Source: Alphaproteobacteria bacterium
GTDB taxonomy: Bacteria > Pseudomonadota > Alphaproteobacteria > Rhodospirillales > Magnetospirillaceae
Reading direction: 5' to 3'
Assembly: GCA_021325215.1 (NCBI GenBank)
Contig: JAJPHO010000072.1
Span: 1-49,454 of the forward strand
DNA: 49,454 nucleotides
Part shown: in pieces, positions 41,890 through 49,454 of the stretch
Layout of the letters: every line of letters starts with the position of its first letter
Numbering within the stretch: position 1 is the stretch's first letter
The notes under the pieces: model-generated
Told to the model about the DNA's origin: nothing
Seen by the model: the letters and a program-made list of their open reading frames with translations, nothing else
Databases searched by the model: none
Made by a program: the position numbers and the translations under genes

Positions 41890-42594
41890 ATGCCGTCCGA
41901 ATTGGCGCCCATCGTCCGACAGACCTTGAACCAGAGCGTCTATGCCGAATTGCGGCGGGCTCTGATCAATGGCAGCCTGCATTCCGGCCAGGTTCTCGGC
42001 ATCGTCGAACTCGCCCGCAATCTCGGCACCAGCACCATGCCGGTGCGCGAGGCGCTGGCCCGCCTGGTTGCCGAAAAAGCCCTCGAAGCCATGCCCAACC
42101 GCTCGGTGCGGGTGCCGCTGATCACCATCGAGCGGCTGGACGATCTGCTGCGCGCCCGCCTGCTGATCGAAGGCATGGCGGTCGAGCTGGCCGCCACCAA
42201 CATCACCGCCTGGGAAATCCAGCGCATGCAGGAATTCCTGGCCGAGCCGGAGAGCGGGGACGCGTCCGCCGACGAAGCCTCGGTGCGCAACCAGCAATTC
42301 CATTTCATGGTCTATCAGGCGGCGCGCTCCGACGTGCTGCTGACCATCATCGAAAGCCTGTGGCTGCAATCCGGGCCGATCCTGTGGGAGGCGCGGCGCA
42401 GCTTCCTGCTGAACCATCAGGTCACCGGCGACAAGCATCACGGCGAACTGGCCGAGGCCATCGCGCGGCGCGATCCGCTCAAGGCCCGCTCCGCCTTGGC
42501 CGCCGACATCGGCCGCGCCTTCACCCTGCTGCGCCAGCGCGAAGCCGATGCGGCCATGGAGAAAAACAAGCCGGGAAGGAAGCGCACCAAATGA
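41890..42594 (+). CDS. GntR-family regulator, FadR subfamily
   Basis: A 234-aa regulator. N-terminal winged helix (QSVYAELRRALINGSLHSGQ, NLGTSTMPVREALARLVAEK with the family PVREAL) and an all-helical C-terminal effector domain with the metal-binding FCD pattern (Asp/His in ARLLIEGMAVELAA, FHFMVYQAARS, HHGELAEAI). It is divergent from marR and the first gene of a five-gene operon, overlapping the next gene (ATGA). Effector unknown. Confidence 0.92.
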   Translation: MPSELAPIVRQTLNQSVYAELRRALINGSLHSGQVLGIVELARNLGTSTMPVREALARLVAEKALEAMPNRSVRVPLITIERLDDLLRARLLIEGMAVELAATNITAWEIQRMQEFLAEPESGDASADEASVRNQQFHFMVYQAARSDVLLTIIESLWLQSGPILWEARRSFLLNHQVTGDKHHGELAEAIARRDPLKARSALAADIGRAFTLLRQREADAAMEKNKPGRKRTK

Positions 42595-42941
42595 GCCAGG
42601 ATGACGGCTTCGAGCTGTATGACCTGAAGGTCGAAGTGGTGGCGCCCCCGGGAGCGCGCCTCTATTGCAACGCCAAGGTGGGAGACCATTTCGAGCTGCG
42701 CGGCGAGATGCTGCATCTGCCGCCGGGGCAAGGCTTCTCGATCTATTCGCTGGCCGCCGTGCTGCCGCTGCTGGCGGCCAAGCAGCGCATGACCGATCCC
42801 AACGATTGGATGTCGACCGACGCCGACGTGGCCTGTCCCGATCCCAATTGCCCGTCGCGTTTCCGCATCACCCGGACCGGCAAAAGGCGCTTCAGCCATG
42901 CCGAGACCACTGCCGTGCCGTTGCCGGGGCAGGGGGAATGA
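42591..42941 (+). CDS. TIGR04076-type protein, 116 aa
   Basis: A small protein of the TIGR04076 type, from recalled family pattern: LYDLKVEVVAPPGARLYCNA then KVGDHFELRGEMLHLPPGQG, with a Leu-rich helix (SIYSLAAVLPLLAAKQRM) and a Cys pair in VACPDPNCPSRFRI near residue 82. The first family Cys of the usual 'G-x-C-x-x-G-H' is C-N-A-K-V-G-D. The Cys could bind metal. It is coupled to the GntR gene (ATGA overlap) and to the aldo/keto reductase. Function unknown. Confidence 0.7.
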   Translation: MSQDDGFELYDLKVEVVAPPGARLYCNAKVGDHFELRGEMLHLPPGQGFSIYSLAAVLPLLAAKQRMTDPNDWMSTDADVACPDPNCPSRFRITRTGKRRFSHAETTAVPLPGQGE

Positions 42942-43987
42942 TGGAAACCCGCGAACTGGCACCGGGCTATTCGATTTCGCGCGTCATCCGCGGCGGATGG
43001 CAATTGGCCGGCGGACACGGGCCGGTTGACCGCACCGCCGCCATCGCCGGTTTCGATCTCTGGTACGAGTCCGGCATCGTCGCGGTGGATTGCGCCGACA
43101 TCTATACCGGCGTCGAGGAACTGATCGGCGAGTTCCGCGCCGCCACCTTGGCGCGCCGGGGCAAGGACGCGCTGAGCAGGCTCAAGATCCATACCAAATT
43201 CGTGCCCGATCTGTCGGTGCTGCCGACCATCGACCGGACCTATGTGCGCGGCATCATCGAGCGCTCGCTGAAGCGGCTGCGAACCGAGCGGCTGGATCTC
43301 GTGCAGTTCCATTGGTGGGACTATGGCATCCCCGGCTGTGTCGAGACCGCGCAATGGCTCGACGAGCTGCGGCGCGAGGGCAAGATCGATCTGCTGGGCG
43401 GGACCAATTTCGACAGCGCCCATCTCCAAGCGATGGTTTCGGCCGGCGTGCCGGTCAAGACGATGCAGGTCCAATATTCGGTGCTCGACAACCGCCCCGC
43501 CGCGGCAATGGCGGCTTTGTGCGAGCGTCTGGGCGTCAGCCTGCTGTGCTACGGCTCGGTCGCCGGTGGGTTCCTCAGCGAAAAATGGCTGGGAAAGCCG
43601 GAACCGGAGCTGACCGGCCTCGAGAACCGCTCGCTGGTCAAATACAAGCTGATCATCGACGATTTCGGCGGGTGGAAATCCTATCAGGCGCTGCTGTCGG
43701 CGCTCGATGCCGTCGCCAAGCGAAATGGTGTGAGTCTGTCCACCATCGCCAGCCGCTATGTGCTGGAACAGACGTCGGTCGCCGCCGTCATCGTTGGCGC
43801 CCGCAGCCCGGATCATCTGAAAGAGAACCTCGCCATCGGCAGCGTGCGTCTCGGCGCCGCCGACTTGGCGGAAATCGATAAGGCCCTGGCTGGACGCAAG
43901 GGGCCGCTGGGCGACGTCTATACCTTGGAGCGCGACCGCTCCAGCCCGCACGGGGCGATCATGAAGTACGACCTCAACAAGGAATGA
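42938..43987 (+). CDS. Aldo/keto reductase
   Basis: A 349-aa (beta/alpha)8 NADPH oxidoreductase. Family elements: GGWQLAGGHG at the start, FDLWYESGIVAVDCADIYTG with the catalytic Asp/Tyr (DxxxxY), Lys in IHTKFVP, VQFHWWDYG, and the C-terminal SVAAVIVGARSPDHLKENL that binds the cofactor phosphate. Start ATGATG at 42938/42941 overlaps the previous stop. The operon suggests that it acts on the compound imported by the TonB receptor and MFS transporter. Confidence 0.9.
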   Translation: MMETRELAPGYSISRVIRGGWQLAGGHGPVDRTAAIAGFDLWYESGIVAVDCADIYTGVEELIGEFRAATLARRGKDALSRLKIHTKFVPDLSVLPTIDRTYVRGIIERSLKRLRTERLDLVQFHWWDYGIPGCVETAQWLDELRREGKIDLLGGTNFDSAHLQAMVSAGVPVKTMQVQYSVLDNRPAAAMAALCERLGVSLLCYGSVAGGFLSEKWLGKPEPELTGLENRSLVKYKLIIDDFGGWKSYQALLSALDAVAKRNGVSLSTIASRYVLEQTSVAAVIVGARSPDHLKENLAIGSVRLGAADLAEIDKALAGRKGPLGDVYTLERDRSSPHGAIMKYDLNKE

Positions 43988-44021
43988 TGCCAACGCACTG
44001 AACAACAAGGGGGACTGGGGA

Positions 44022-46337
44022 ATGAGCTTATTCACTAAGTCATCGCGGATTGCCGTTTTACTGGCGTCCACCACCGCGCTTACGCCGGTCTGGGCGCAGC
44101 AGGCGCCGCAAGGTCCGAATGCCGGCTTCGACGAAATCGTGATTACCGCTGAAAAGCGCGAATCGACGGTCCAGAAAGCACCCCTCTCGATCTCCGCGAT
44201 CAGCGGCGACGCCTTGCAGGAACAGGGCATCTCCAGCGCGGTCGACGCCCTGGCCGAAGTGCCCGGCGTTTCCTTCAAGACCGCCGGTCCCGGCCAGACC
44301 GAATTCGAAATGCGCGGCCTGACCTCGACGGGCGGCGAATCCCCGACCGTCGGCTTCTATCTCGACGACACCCCGCTGACGCCGCCGGCCATGGGCCAGA
44401 GCGGCAAGGTGGTGATCGATCCCAACCTGTTCGACCTCAATCGCCTGGAAGTGCTGCGCGGTCCGCAGGGCACCTTGTACGGCTCCGGCTCGATGGGCGG
44501 CACCATCAAGCTGGTTACCAACAAGCCCGATCCCAATGGATATTCGGTCAATGCCGACACCATCCTGTCCGGCACCGAAGGCGGCGGCTTCAATCACACC
44601 GAAAACATCATGGGCAACATCCCGCTGATCGACGGCAAGGCCGCCCTGCGCGTGGTGCTGACCGACAAGCGCGACGATGGCTGGATCGACCGCGTCGTCG
44701 TCTCGCCCTTCCCGACCGAGGTGAATAACAGCCAGTCGCGCGCCAATGTCGCCGCGGCGCCGGTCGCCAATGATTACAAGAACGCCAATTGGGAATTGCT
44801 GGAAGGCCAGCGGGCCAGCCTGCTGCTGCTCCCGGTCGACAATCTGACTGTCGAGGCCAGCGTCCTGCATCAGCGCATCGCGCAGGGCGGGCCGAACACC
44901 ATCGACAATCCGCCCGGCAACGAGGCGCATTACCAGCCCTTCGACGAGCCGGAGCCCTATTCCGACAATTTCACCATGGCCAGCCTGACGGTGAAATACG
45001 ACCTCGGCGCCGTCGATCTGACCTCGGCGACCTCCTATTGGCAGCGCCGCCAGTCGCAGACCCAGGACATCTCCGAGGCGATGCAATATTTCATCGGCGG
45101 TTTCCTCGGGCCGCCGGCCGATTTCCCCTTCACCACCGCCGCCGGCGGATTGGGCGCGGGCACCATCTCGGAATTGGACAAGACCCACCAGCTCAGCGAG
45201 GAATTCCGCATCGCCTCGAAGAATTCGGGTCCGTTCCAATGGCAGCTGGGCACCTTCTACAGCACCTTCAGCGCGAACTCGCATGTGGCGTCCTACTATG
45301 ACGGCTTCACCGCTCTGTTCGGCACCAACAATCTGGCCGACAATCTGCGTATTCTGACGTTGGAGCAGGAGGCGGTGTTCGGCGAGGCGTCCTATCAGGT
45401 GCTCGATCAGCTGAAAGCCACCGTCGGCCTGCGCTGGTTCAACTACCACAGCGACTCGGCGACCCAGGTCAGCGGCGTGTCCGCCAGCGGCACCAGCGCG
45501 ATCCAGTATGGCGTCGCGTCGAATTCCGGCGTCACGCCGAAATTCAATTTGGCCTATACGCCGTCGGACGATCTGACCGTCTATTCCACCGCGGCCAAGG
45601 GCTTCCGGCCCGGCGGACCGAACTCGCCGCTGCCGATGGCCGGCACGGTGTCGTGCGCCTCGGCACTGCAGGCCCTGGGCCTGTCCTCGGCGCCGAGCGA
45701 ATTCGGTCCGGATACCGTGTGGAGCTATGAGCTGGGCGAGAAATGGACCTCGCCCGATCAGCGGCTGCGCTTCAACAGCGACATCTATTACGAAACCTGG
45801 GATGGCGTGCAGCAGCAGGTCGCGCCCAGCTGCGGCTTCAAATTCACCGAGAATGCCGGCCAGGCCGAAGTCTATGGCAGCGAAGTCGAGATCGCCTTCA
45901 AGATCACCCCGGAATGGACCATCACCCAGTCCGGCGGCTATACCCACGCCCGCATCTCGACCGGTTCGCTGTCCGCCGGCGTGACCGAGGGGCAGAAGCT
46001 GCTCGACGTGCCGGATTGGACCGCCAGCACGGCGCTGGTCTACACCCATCCGATCAACGCCGAATACACCATCATCGGCCGCTTCCAGAACGATTATGTC
46101 GGGCCGATGCAGGACATCACCTATGCCCGCAACGACGTGCCCGCCCATGACATCATGAGCATCCGCACCGGTTTCATGGGTACCAACTGGTCGAGCTTCC
46201 TGTTCGTCGACAATCTGACCAACAAGACAGCCTTGCTGGGCAATACCGGCGCTCTGTCGGCCAATGTGCCGATCTTCAACCGCGTCGCGACCAACGAGCC
46301 GCGGACCTTCGGCGTCGATTTCAACGTGCGGTTCTGA
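44022..46337 (+). CDS. TonB-dependent outer-membrane receptor
   Basis: A 771-aa receptor. A Sec signal peptide (IAVLLASTTALTPVWAQ) is followed by a TonB box (DEIVITAEK), the plug (SISAISGDALQEQGISSAVD, NRLEVLRGPQGTLYGSGSMG) and a 22-strand barrel that ends in FGVDFNVRF with the terminal Phe needed for barrel assembly. It resembles the sphingomonad-type receptors for small organic molecules rather than siderophore-uptake ones. Thirty-four bp separate it from the aldo/keto reductase and 2 bp from the MFS gene. Confidence 0.92.
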   Translation: MSLFTKSSRIAVLLASTTALTPVWAQQAPQGPNAGFDEIVITAEKRESTVQKAPLSISAISGDALQEQGISSAVDALAEVPGVSFKTAGPGQTEFEMRGLTSTGGESPTVGFYLDDTPLTPPAMGQSGKVVIDPNLFDLNRLEVLRGPQGTLYGSGSMGGTIKLVTNKPDPNGYSVNADTILSGTEGGGFNHTENIMGNIPLIDGKAALRVVLTDKRDDGWIDRVVVSPFPTEVNNSQSRANVAAAPVANDYKNANWELLEGQRASLLLLPVDNLTVEASVLHQRIAQGGPNTIDNPPGNEAHYQPFDEPEPYSDNFTMASLTVKYDLGAVDLTSATSYWQRRQSQTQDISEAMQYFIGGFLGPPADFPFTTAAGGLGAGTISELDKTHQLSEEFRIASKNSGPFQWQLGTFYSTFSANSHVASYYDGFTALFGTNNLADNLRILTLEQEAVFGEASYQVLDQLKATVGLRWFNYHSDSATQVSGVSASGTSAIQYGVASNSGVTPKFNLAYTPSDDLTVYSTAAKGFRPGGPNSPLPMAGTVSCASALQALGLSSAPSEFGPDTVWSYELGEKWTSPDQRLRFNSDIYYETWDGVQQQVAPSCGFKFTENAGQAEVYGSEVEIAFKITPEWTITQSGGYTHARISTGSLSAGVTEGQKLLDVPDWTASTALVYTHPINAEYTIIGRFQNDYVGPMQDITYARNDVPAHDIMSIRTGFMGTNWSSFLFVDNLTNKTALLGNTGALSANVPIFNRVATNEPRTFGVDFNVRF

Positions 46338-46339
46338 GG

Positions 46340-47578
46340 ATGGAGCCGGAGGAAACCTATCCGTCGCGGCCTTATGCCTGGAGTGTTGTCGGCATCCTGG
46401 TCGCGACGGCCATCCTGTCCTACACCGACCGGCAGGTGCTGAGCCTGGTCGTCGATCCGATCCGGGGCGATCTCGGCATCAGCGACACCCAGGTCAGCCT
46501 GCTGCTCGGCACCTCCTTCGCGGTGATCTACGGCATCGCGGGCGTTCCGCTGGGATGGCTGGCCGACCGGGTGTCGCGCCGCAATCTCATCCTGGCGGGA
46601 TTGCTGGTGTGGAGCCTGGCGACGTTCGCATGTGGATTCGCCCGCGGCTTTGGTGAGTTGTTTACTGCCCGGATCTTCGTCGGTCTGGGTGAGGCGGTTC
46701 TGTCGCCGGCGGCGATCTCGCTGATCAGCGATTATTTCCCGCCCTCGCGGCGGGGCACGGCGGTCGGGCTGTTCCTGACCGGGATCGCGCTGGGCATCGG
46801 CGGCGCCATCTTCATCGGCGGCGCGATGCTGCATCTGATCGAGAATGGTCTGCTGTCGTTCGGATTGGCGCCGTGGCGGACCTTGCTGGTGATGATCGGA
46901 GCACCCGGGCTGGTCTGGTCCCTGGCCATCCTGAGCATCCGCGAACCGGTACGCCGGGGGAAGGAAGCGACGGCGGATGAGGGCGGGGACGGGCAGCCGG
47001 TCTCCTGGCTGCGCGCCGCGCCGATCTTCATCGCTATCGCCCTCGGATCGCTGGTCGATAATGCGGTCGGGGCCTGGGCGCCGACTTTGCTGATCCGCGA
47101 ATTCGGCACCGATCCGGCCCGGGTCGGTATCCTGCTCGGCATCCTGCTGATGGCCGGCTTTGGCGGCGGCGTGCTGCTGGGCGGCGTTTTGGCGGATCGG
47201 GCAGGCGGATTGGCGGGAAAGCTGCGGCTCTGCCTGATCGTCGCGCTGCTCATCGTGCCGGCTTCGTTGCTGGTCGCCTCGGGGAATTTCCTCGGCGCCT
47301 TGCTGGGCGTGCCGCTCTATTTCGCGTTGTCGGGGATGGTCACCGCTGCCGGTTTCTCGGCCATTCTCGACTTCGTGCCGAACCGGTCGCGCGGGCTCGC
47401 CATGTCGATCGCCTTTTTCCTCAATGTCGCGCTGGGCGCCGGGTTCGGGCCGACATCGGTGGCCCTGGCGGCGGAACATCTGTCCGGGCTGGGGGCCGCG
47501 CTGGCCTTCACCATCGCCTGCGGCTACGGGCTGTCGGCGCTGGCGGTTCTGCTCCAATTCCGCCTTTCCAGGAAATAA
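46340..47578 (+). CDS. MFS transporter
   Basis: A 412-aa inner-membrane transporter with about 12 hydrophobic segments. It has the A-motif GWLADRVSRRNLIL between TM2 and TM3, and a N-terminal YTDRQVLSLVVDPI seen in spinster-like carriers. A charged central loop (EPVRRGKEATADEGGDG) splits the two halves. It begins 2 bp after the TonB receptor stop, so outer- and inner-membrane uptake steps for one compound are co-expressed. Confidence 0.9.
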   Translation: MEPEETYPSRPYAWSVVGILVATAILSYTDRQVLSLVVDPIRGDLGISDTQVSLLLGTSFAVIYGIAGVPLGWLADRVSRRNLILAGLLVWSLATFACGFARGFGELFTARIFVGLGEAVLSPAAISLISDYFPPSRRGTAVGLFLTGIALGIGGAIFIGGAMLHLIENGLLSFGLAPWRTLLVMIGAPGLVWSLAILSIREPVRRGKEATADEGGDGQPVSWLRAAPIFIAIALGSLVDNAVGAWAPTLLIREFGTDPARVGILLGILLMAGFGGGVLLGGVLADRAGGLAGKLRLCLIVALLIVPASLLVASGNFLGALLGVPLYFALSGMVTAAGFSAILDFVPNRSRGLAMSIAFFLNVALGAGFGPTSVALAAEHLSGLGAALAFTIACGYGLSALAVLLQFRLSRK

Positions 47579-47580
47579 GC

Positions 47581-47606
47581 TTCAACATTGAAATATATAT
47601 GTTGAA
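47581..47606. promoter_or_regulatory. Candidate MarR-type operator upstream of the CoA ligase gene
   Basis: TTCAACAT (47581-47588) and ATGTTGAA (47599-47606) are perfect 8-bp inverted arms around a 10-bp AT-rich spacer, 52 bp before the ligase ATG. The left half is almost the same as the site at 41068, before the monooxygenase operon. Confidence 0.6.
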
Positions 47607-47657
47607 AACAACCGCGATCCTCCCTCATGCTTCAAGCGGGGTCGATGGGAGCGTCTG

Positions 47658-49289
47658 ATGGAACCGACGGCACATGTGGACACGTTCGCCCGGGATAATC
47701 TTCCGCCTGCCGAGCTGCAGCCGGACTTCCTGCTGGACGGGTTCTCCTATCCTGCGCGCCTGAACGCCGCCGTCGAACTGACCGACCGCATGGTCGAACG
47801 CGGCTTCGGCGACCGCCAGGCGCTGATCGGCAATGGCCGCCGCCGCACCTACAAGGAGCTGGCCGACTGGACCAACCGTCTGGCCCGCGCTCTGGTCGAG
47901 GATTACGGCCTGCTGCCCGGCAACCGCGTGCTGATCCGCTCGGCCAACAATCCGGCCATGGTGGCTTGCTGGCTGGCCGCCACAAAGGCCGGCGCCGTGG
48001 TGGTGAATTCCATGCCGATGCTGCGCGCCGGCGAACTGGCTCAGATCATCGACAAGGCCGAGATTTCGCTGGCCCTGTGCGACTCCCGGCTGCTGGAGGA
48101 GCTGGAGACTTGCGCCGCCGGTTCGAAATTCCTGAAAAAGGTGATCGGCTTCGACGGTACCTGTAACCACGATTCCGAACTCGACCGCGCCGCGCTGCAA
48201 AAGCCGGTCAGCTTCAAGGCCGTCGATACCGCCGCCGACGATGTGGCGCTGCTCGGCTTCACCTCGGGCTCGACCGGCAAGCCCAAGGCGACGATGCATT
48301 ATCACCGCGATCTGCTGATCATCGCCGACGCCTATGCCAAGGAAGTGCTGCAGGTCACGCCCGACGACGTGTTCGTCGGCTCGCCGCCGCTGGCCTTCAC
48401 TTTCGGGCTGGGCGGACTGGCGATCTTTCCGCTGCGCTTCGGCGCCTCGGCGACCCTGCTGGAATATGCCTCGCCCAAGAATATGATGGAGCTGATCCAG
48501 ACCTATAAGGCGACGATCTGCTTCACCGCGCCCACCGCCTATATCGCCATGATGGATGCGATGGAGACACAGGGCGCCGATCTCGCCAGCCTGCGCATCG
48601 CGGTTTCCGCCGGCGAAACCCTGCCGGCGCCGGTGTGCGAACGTTGGATCGCCAAGACCGGCAAGCCGATCCTCGACGGCATCGGCGCCACCGAGATGCT
48701 GCATATCTTCATCTCCAACCGCATCGACGACATGCGCCCGGGCTGTACCGGCAAGCCGCTGACCGGCTATCAGGCGCGCATCGTCGACGGGGAGATGAAC
48801 GATGTGCCCGACGGCACCGTCGGCTGTCTGGCGGTGAAGGGGCCGGTCGGCTGCCGCTATCTGGCCGATCCCGAACGCCAGGCGTCTTACGTCCGCAATG
48901 GCTGGAACCTGACCGGCGATTCCTTCGTGCGCGATGCCGACGGCCATCTGCATTTCGCCGCGCGCTCGGACGATATGATCATTTCATCGGGCTACAACAT
49001 CGCCGGCCCCGAGGTCGAGACGGCGCTGCTCACCCATCCGCACGTCGCCGAATGCGCGGTGATCGGCGTGCCCGACCCGGCGCGCGGCCATATCGTCGAG
49101 GCCCATGTGGTGCTGGCCGCCGGCATCGAGGCGGGGCCGGAAACCGCGAAGATCCTGCAGGACCACGTCAAGGCGACCATCGCGCCCTACAAATATCCGC
49201 GCTCGGTGAAATTCGTCGCCGAGTTGCCCAAGACCGCGACGGGGAAGCTGCAGCGGTTCACTCTGCGCGGACAGCCCAAGGCGCCTTGA
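47658..49289 (+). CDS. Aromatic acid-CoA ligase, 2-aminobenzoate-CoA ligase type
   Basis: A 543-aa acyl-adenylate-forming ligase of the benzoate-CoA ligase family. It has the ATP loop TSGSTGKPKATMHYH, the ATEMLHIF motif, GDSFVRDADGHLHF, SDDMIISSGYNI and the C-terminal catalytic Lys in KTATGKLQRFTLR. It would activate anthranilate or a related benzoate to its CoA ester, the substrate for the monooxygenase operon. Standing 6.6 kb from that operon but with the same putative operator argues for the same regulon. Exact substrate is inferred from context. Confidence 0.87.
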   Translation: MEPTAHVDTFARDNLPPAELQPDFLLDGFSYPARLNAAVELTDRMVERGFGDRQALIGNGRRRTYKELADWTNRLARALVEDYGLLPGNRVLIRSANNPAMVACWLAATKAGAVVVNSMPMLRAGELAQIIDKAEISLALCDSRLLEELETCAAGSKFLKKVIGFDGTCNHDSELDRAALQKPVSFKAVDTAADDVALLGFTSGSTGKPKATMHYHRDLLIIADAYAKEVLQVTPDDVFVGSPPLAFTFGLGGLAIFPLRFGASATLLEYASPKNMMELIQTYKATICFTAPTAYIAMMDAMETQGADLASLRIAVSAGETLPAPVCERWIAKTGKPILDGIGATEMLHIFISNRIDDMRPGCTGKPLTGYQARIVDGEMNDVPDGTVGCLAVKGPVGCRYLADPERQASYVRNGWNLTGDSFVRDADGHLHFAARSDDMIISSGYNIAGPEVETALLTHPHVAECAVIGVPDPARGHIVEAHVVLAAGIEAGPETAKILQDHVKATIAPYKYPRSVKFVAELPKTATGKLQRFTLRGQPKAP

Positions 49290-49364
49290 TTCGAGAGGGG
49301 CGCTGTAAGGTTTAATCCACAGATCAACTAATCTACGCTTGGAGAGGCTAGGAACTGTGGACAC

Positions 49365-49454
49365 TTATCGTAGCCACAAGACGATAGCGGCGAGCGTTAC
49401 GACGGCCAGGTAATTCCTGGCCGTCTTCTCAAAGCGGGTAGCGACACGGCGGAA
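49365..49454 (-). CDS. IS5-family transposase, C-terminal fragment (runs off the window)
   Basis: The reverse strand reads FRRVATRFEKTARNYLAVVT then LAAIVLWLR and a TAA stop (49365-49367). This is the C-terminus of IS5/IS427-type DDE transposases, with the K-T-A-R-N-Y-L-A signature. The insertion sequence end should lie in about 49345-49364 (GGCTAGGAACTGTGG region) and the rest is outside the window, so target duplication cannot be seen. It sits 75 bp after the ligase gene. Confidence 0.85.
   Translation of the reverse strand, partial: FRRVATRFEKTARNYLAVVTLAAIVLWLR

Noticed and set aside
44058-46148. 696-aa minus-strand open frame opposite the TonB receptor
   Set aside because: Antisense shadow of a complete receptor gene with signal peptide, plug and barrel.

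Overview
The window looks like a chromosomal segment of a GC-rich alphaproteobacterium, most likely Rhodospirillales (Magnetospirillum/Telmatospirillum-like). This rests on the tyrS/anmK divergent pair, the alpha/beta hydrolase-cysE-iscR-cysteine desulfurase order, dense operons with ATGA overlaps, and the multiheme cytochrome. The affiliation is inferred from gene content and style, not from a database search.

Region 1 (1-8.1 kb) is conserved chromosome. It holds the start of tyrS, anmK, an exported protein, an alpha/beta hydrolase, then a sulfur/Fe-S block: cysE, iscR, two tandem cysteine desulfurases, an A-type Fe-S carrier, a [2Fe-2S] ferredoxin and mnmA. It ends at an intact tRNA-Met(CAU) gene. 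Cysteine synthesis, sulfur mobilisation, Fe-S assembly and tRNA thiolation are thus co-located, but no IscU, HscBA or SufBCD scaffold genes are present here.

Region 2 (8.07-16.19 kb) is an integrated plasmid-like element of about 8.1 kb in the tRNA-Met gene, bounded by exact 48-bp copies of the tRNA 3' end. It carries a tyrosine integrase, an excisionase-like HTH protein, a RepL-like winged-helix protein, a noncoding stretch with iteron-like repeats and five consecutive hairpins, small unknown genes, a MobV relaxase with a candidate oriT, and unrecognised cargo (a 339-aa protein, an XRE repressor and a membrane protein). Outside attR (16.2-17.56 kb) is what looks like an older remnant: a toxin gene with an internal deletion, its intact antitoxin, a hypothetical protein, and a weak third copy of the tRNA end next to a terminator.

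Region 3 (17.7-30.9 kb) is accessory and stress/redox metabolism: an AhpD-fold protein without its cysteines, a LysR regulator, an M61-family protein without the catalytic Glu, an exported HD-domain protein, a rhodanese-ChrB_C fusion coupled to a nine-haem cytochrome c, a glutamate-synthase-like FMN protein, two small stress-type proteins (one with its Shine-Dalgarno inside a hairpin), a cNMP-binding/glutaredoxin-like/TrxR-like fusion, a Tat-exported lactate-oxidase-family enzyme and a stand-alone Lrp ligand-binding domain.

Region 4 (30.9-49.3 kb) is dominated by a likely 2-aminobenzoyl-CoA (anthranilate) aerobic degradation locus. It contains a MarR regulator, a fused FAD monooxygenase/old-yellow-enzyme reductase interrupted by an in-frame TAG, an SDR, an atypical crotonase, an acyl-CoA dehydrogenase, a thioesterase, an atypical RidA, a hydratase/dehydrogenase fusion, a thiolase and an amino-acid permease. 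The matching CoA ligase lies apart at 47.66 kb, and a related AT-rich sequence precedes the MarR gene, the operon and the ligase gene. Between them sits a GntR-controlled operon (TIGR04076-type protein, aldo/keto reductase, TonB receptor, MFS transporter). The window ends inside an IS5-type transposase.
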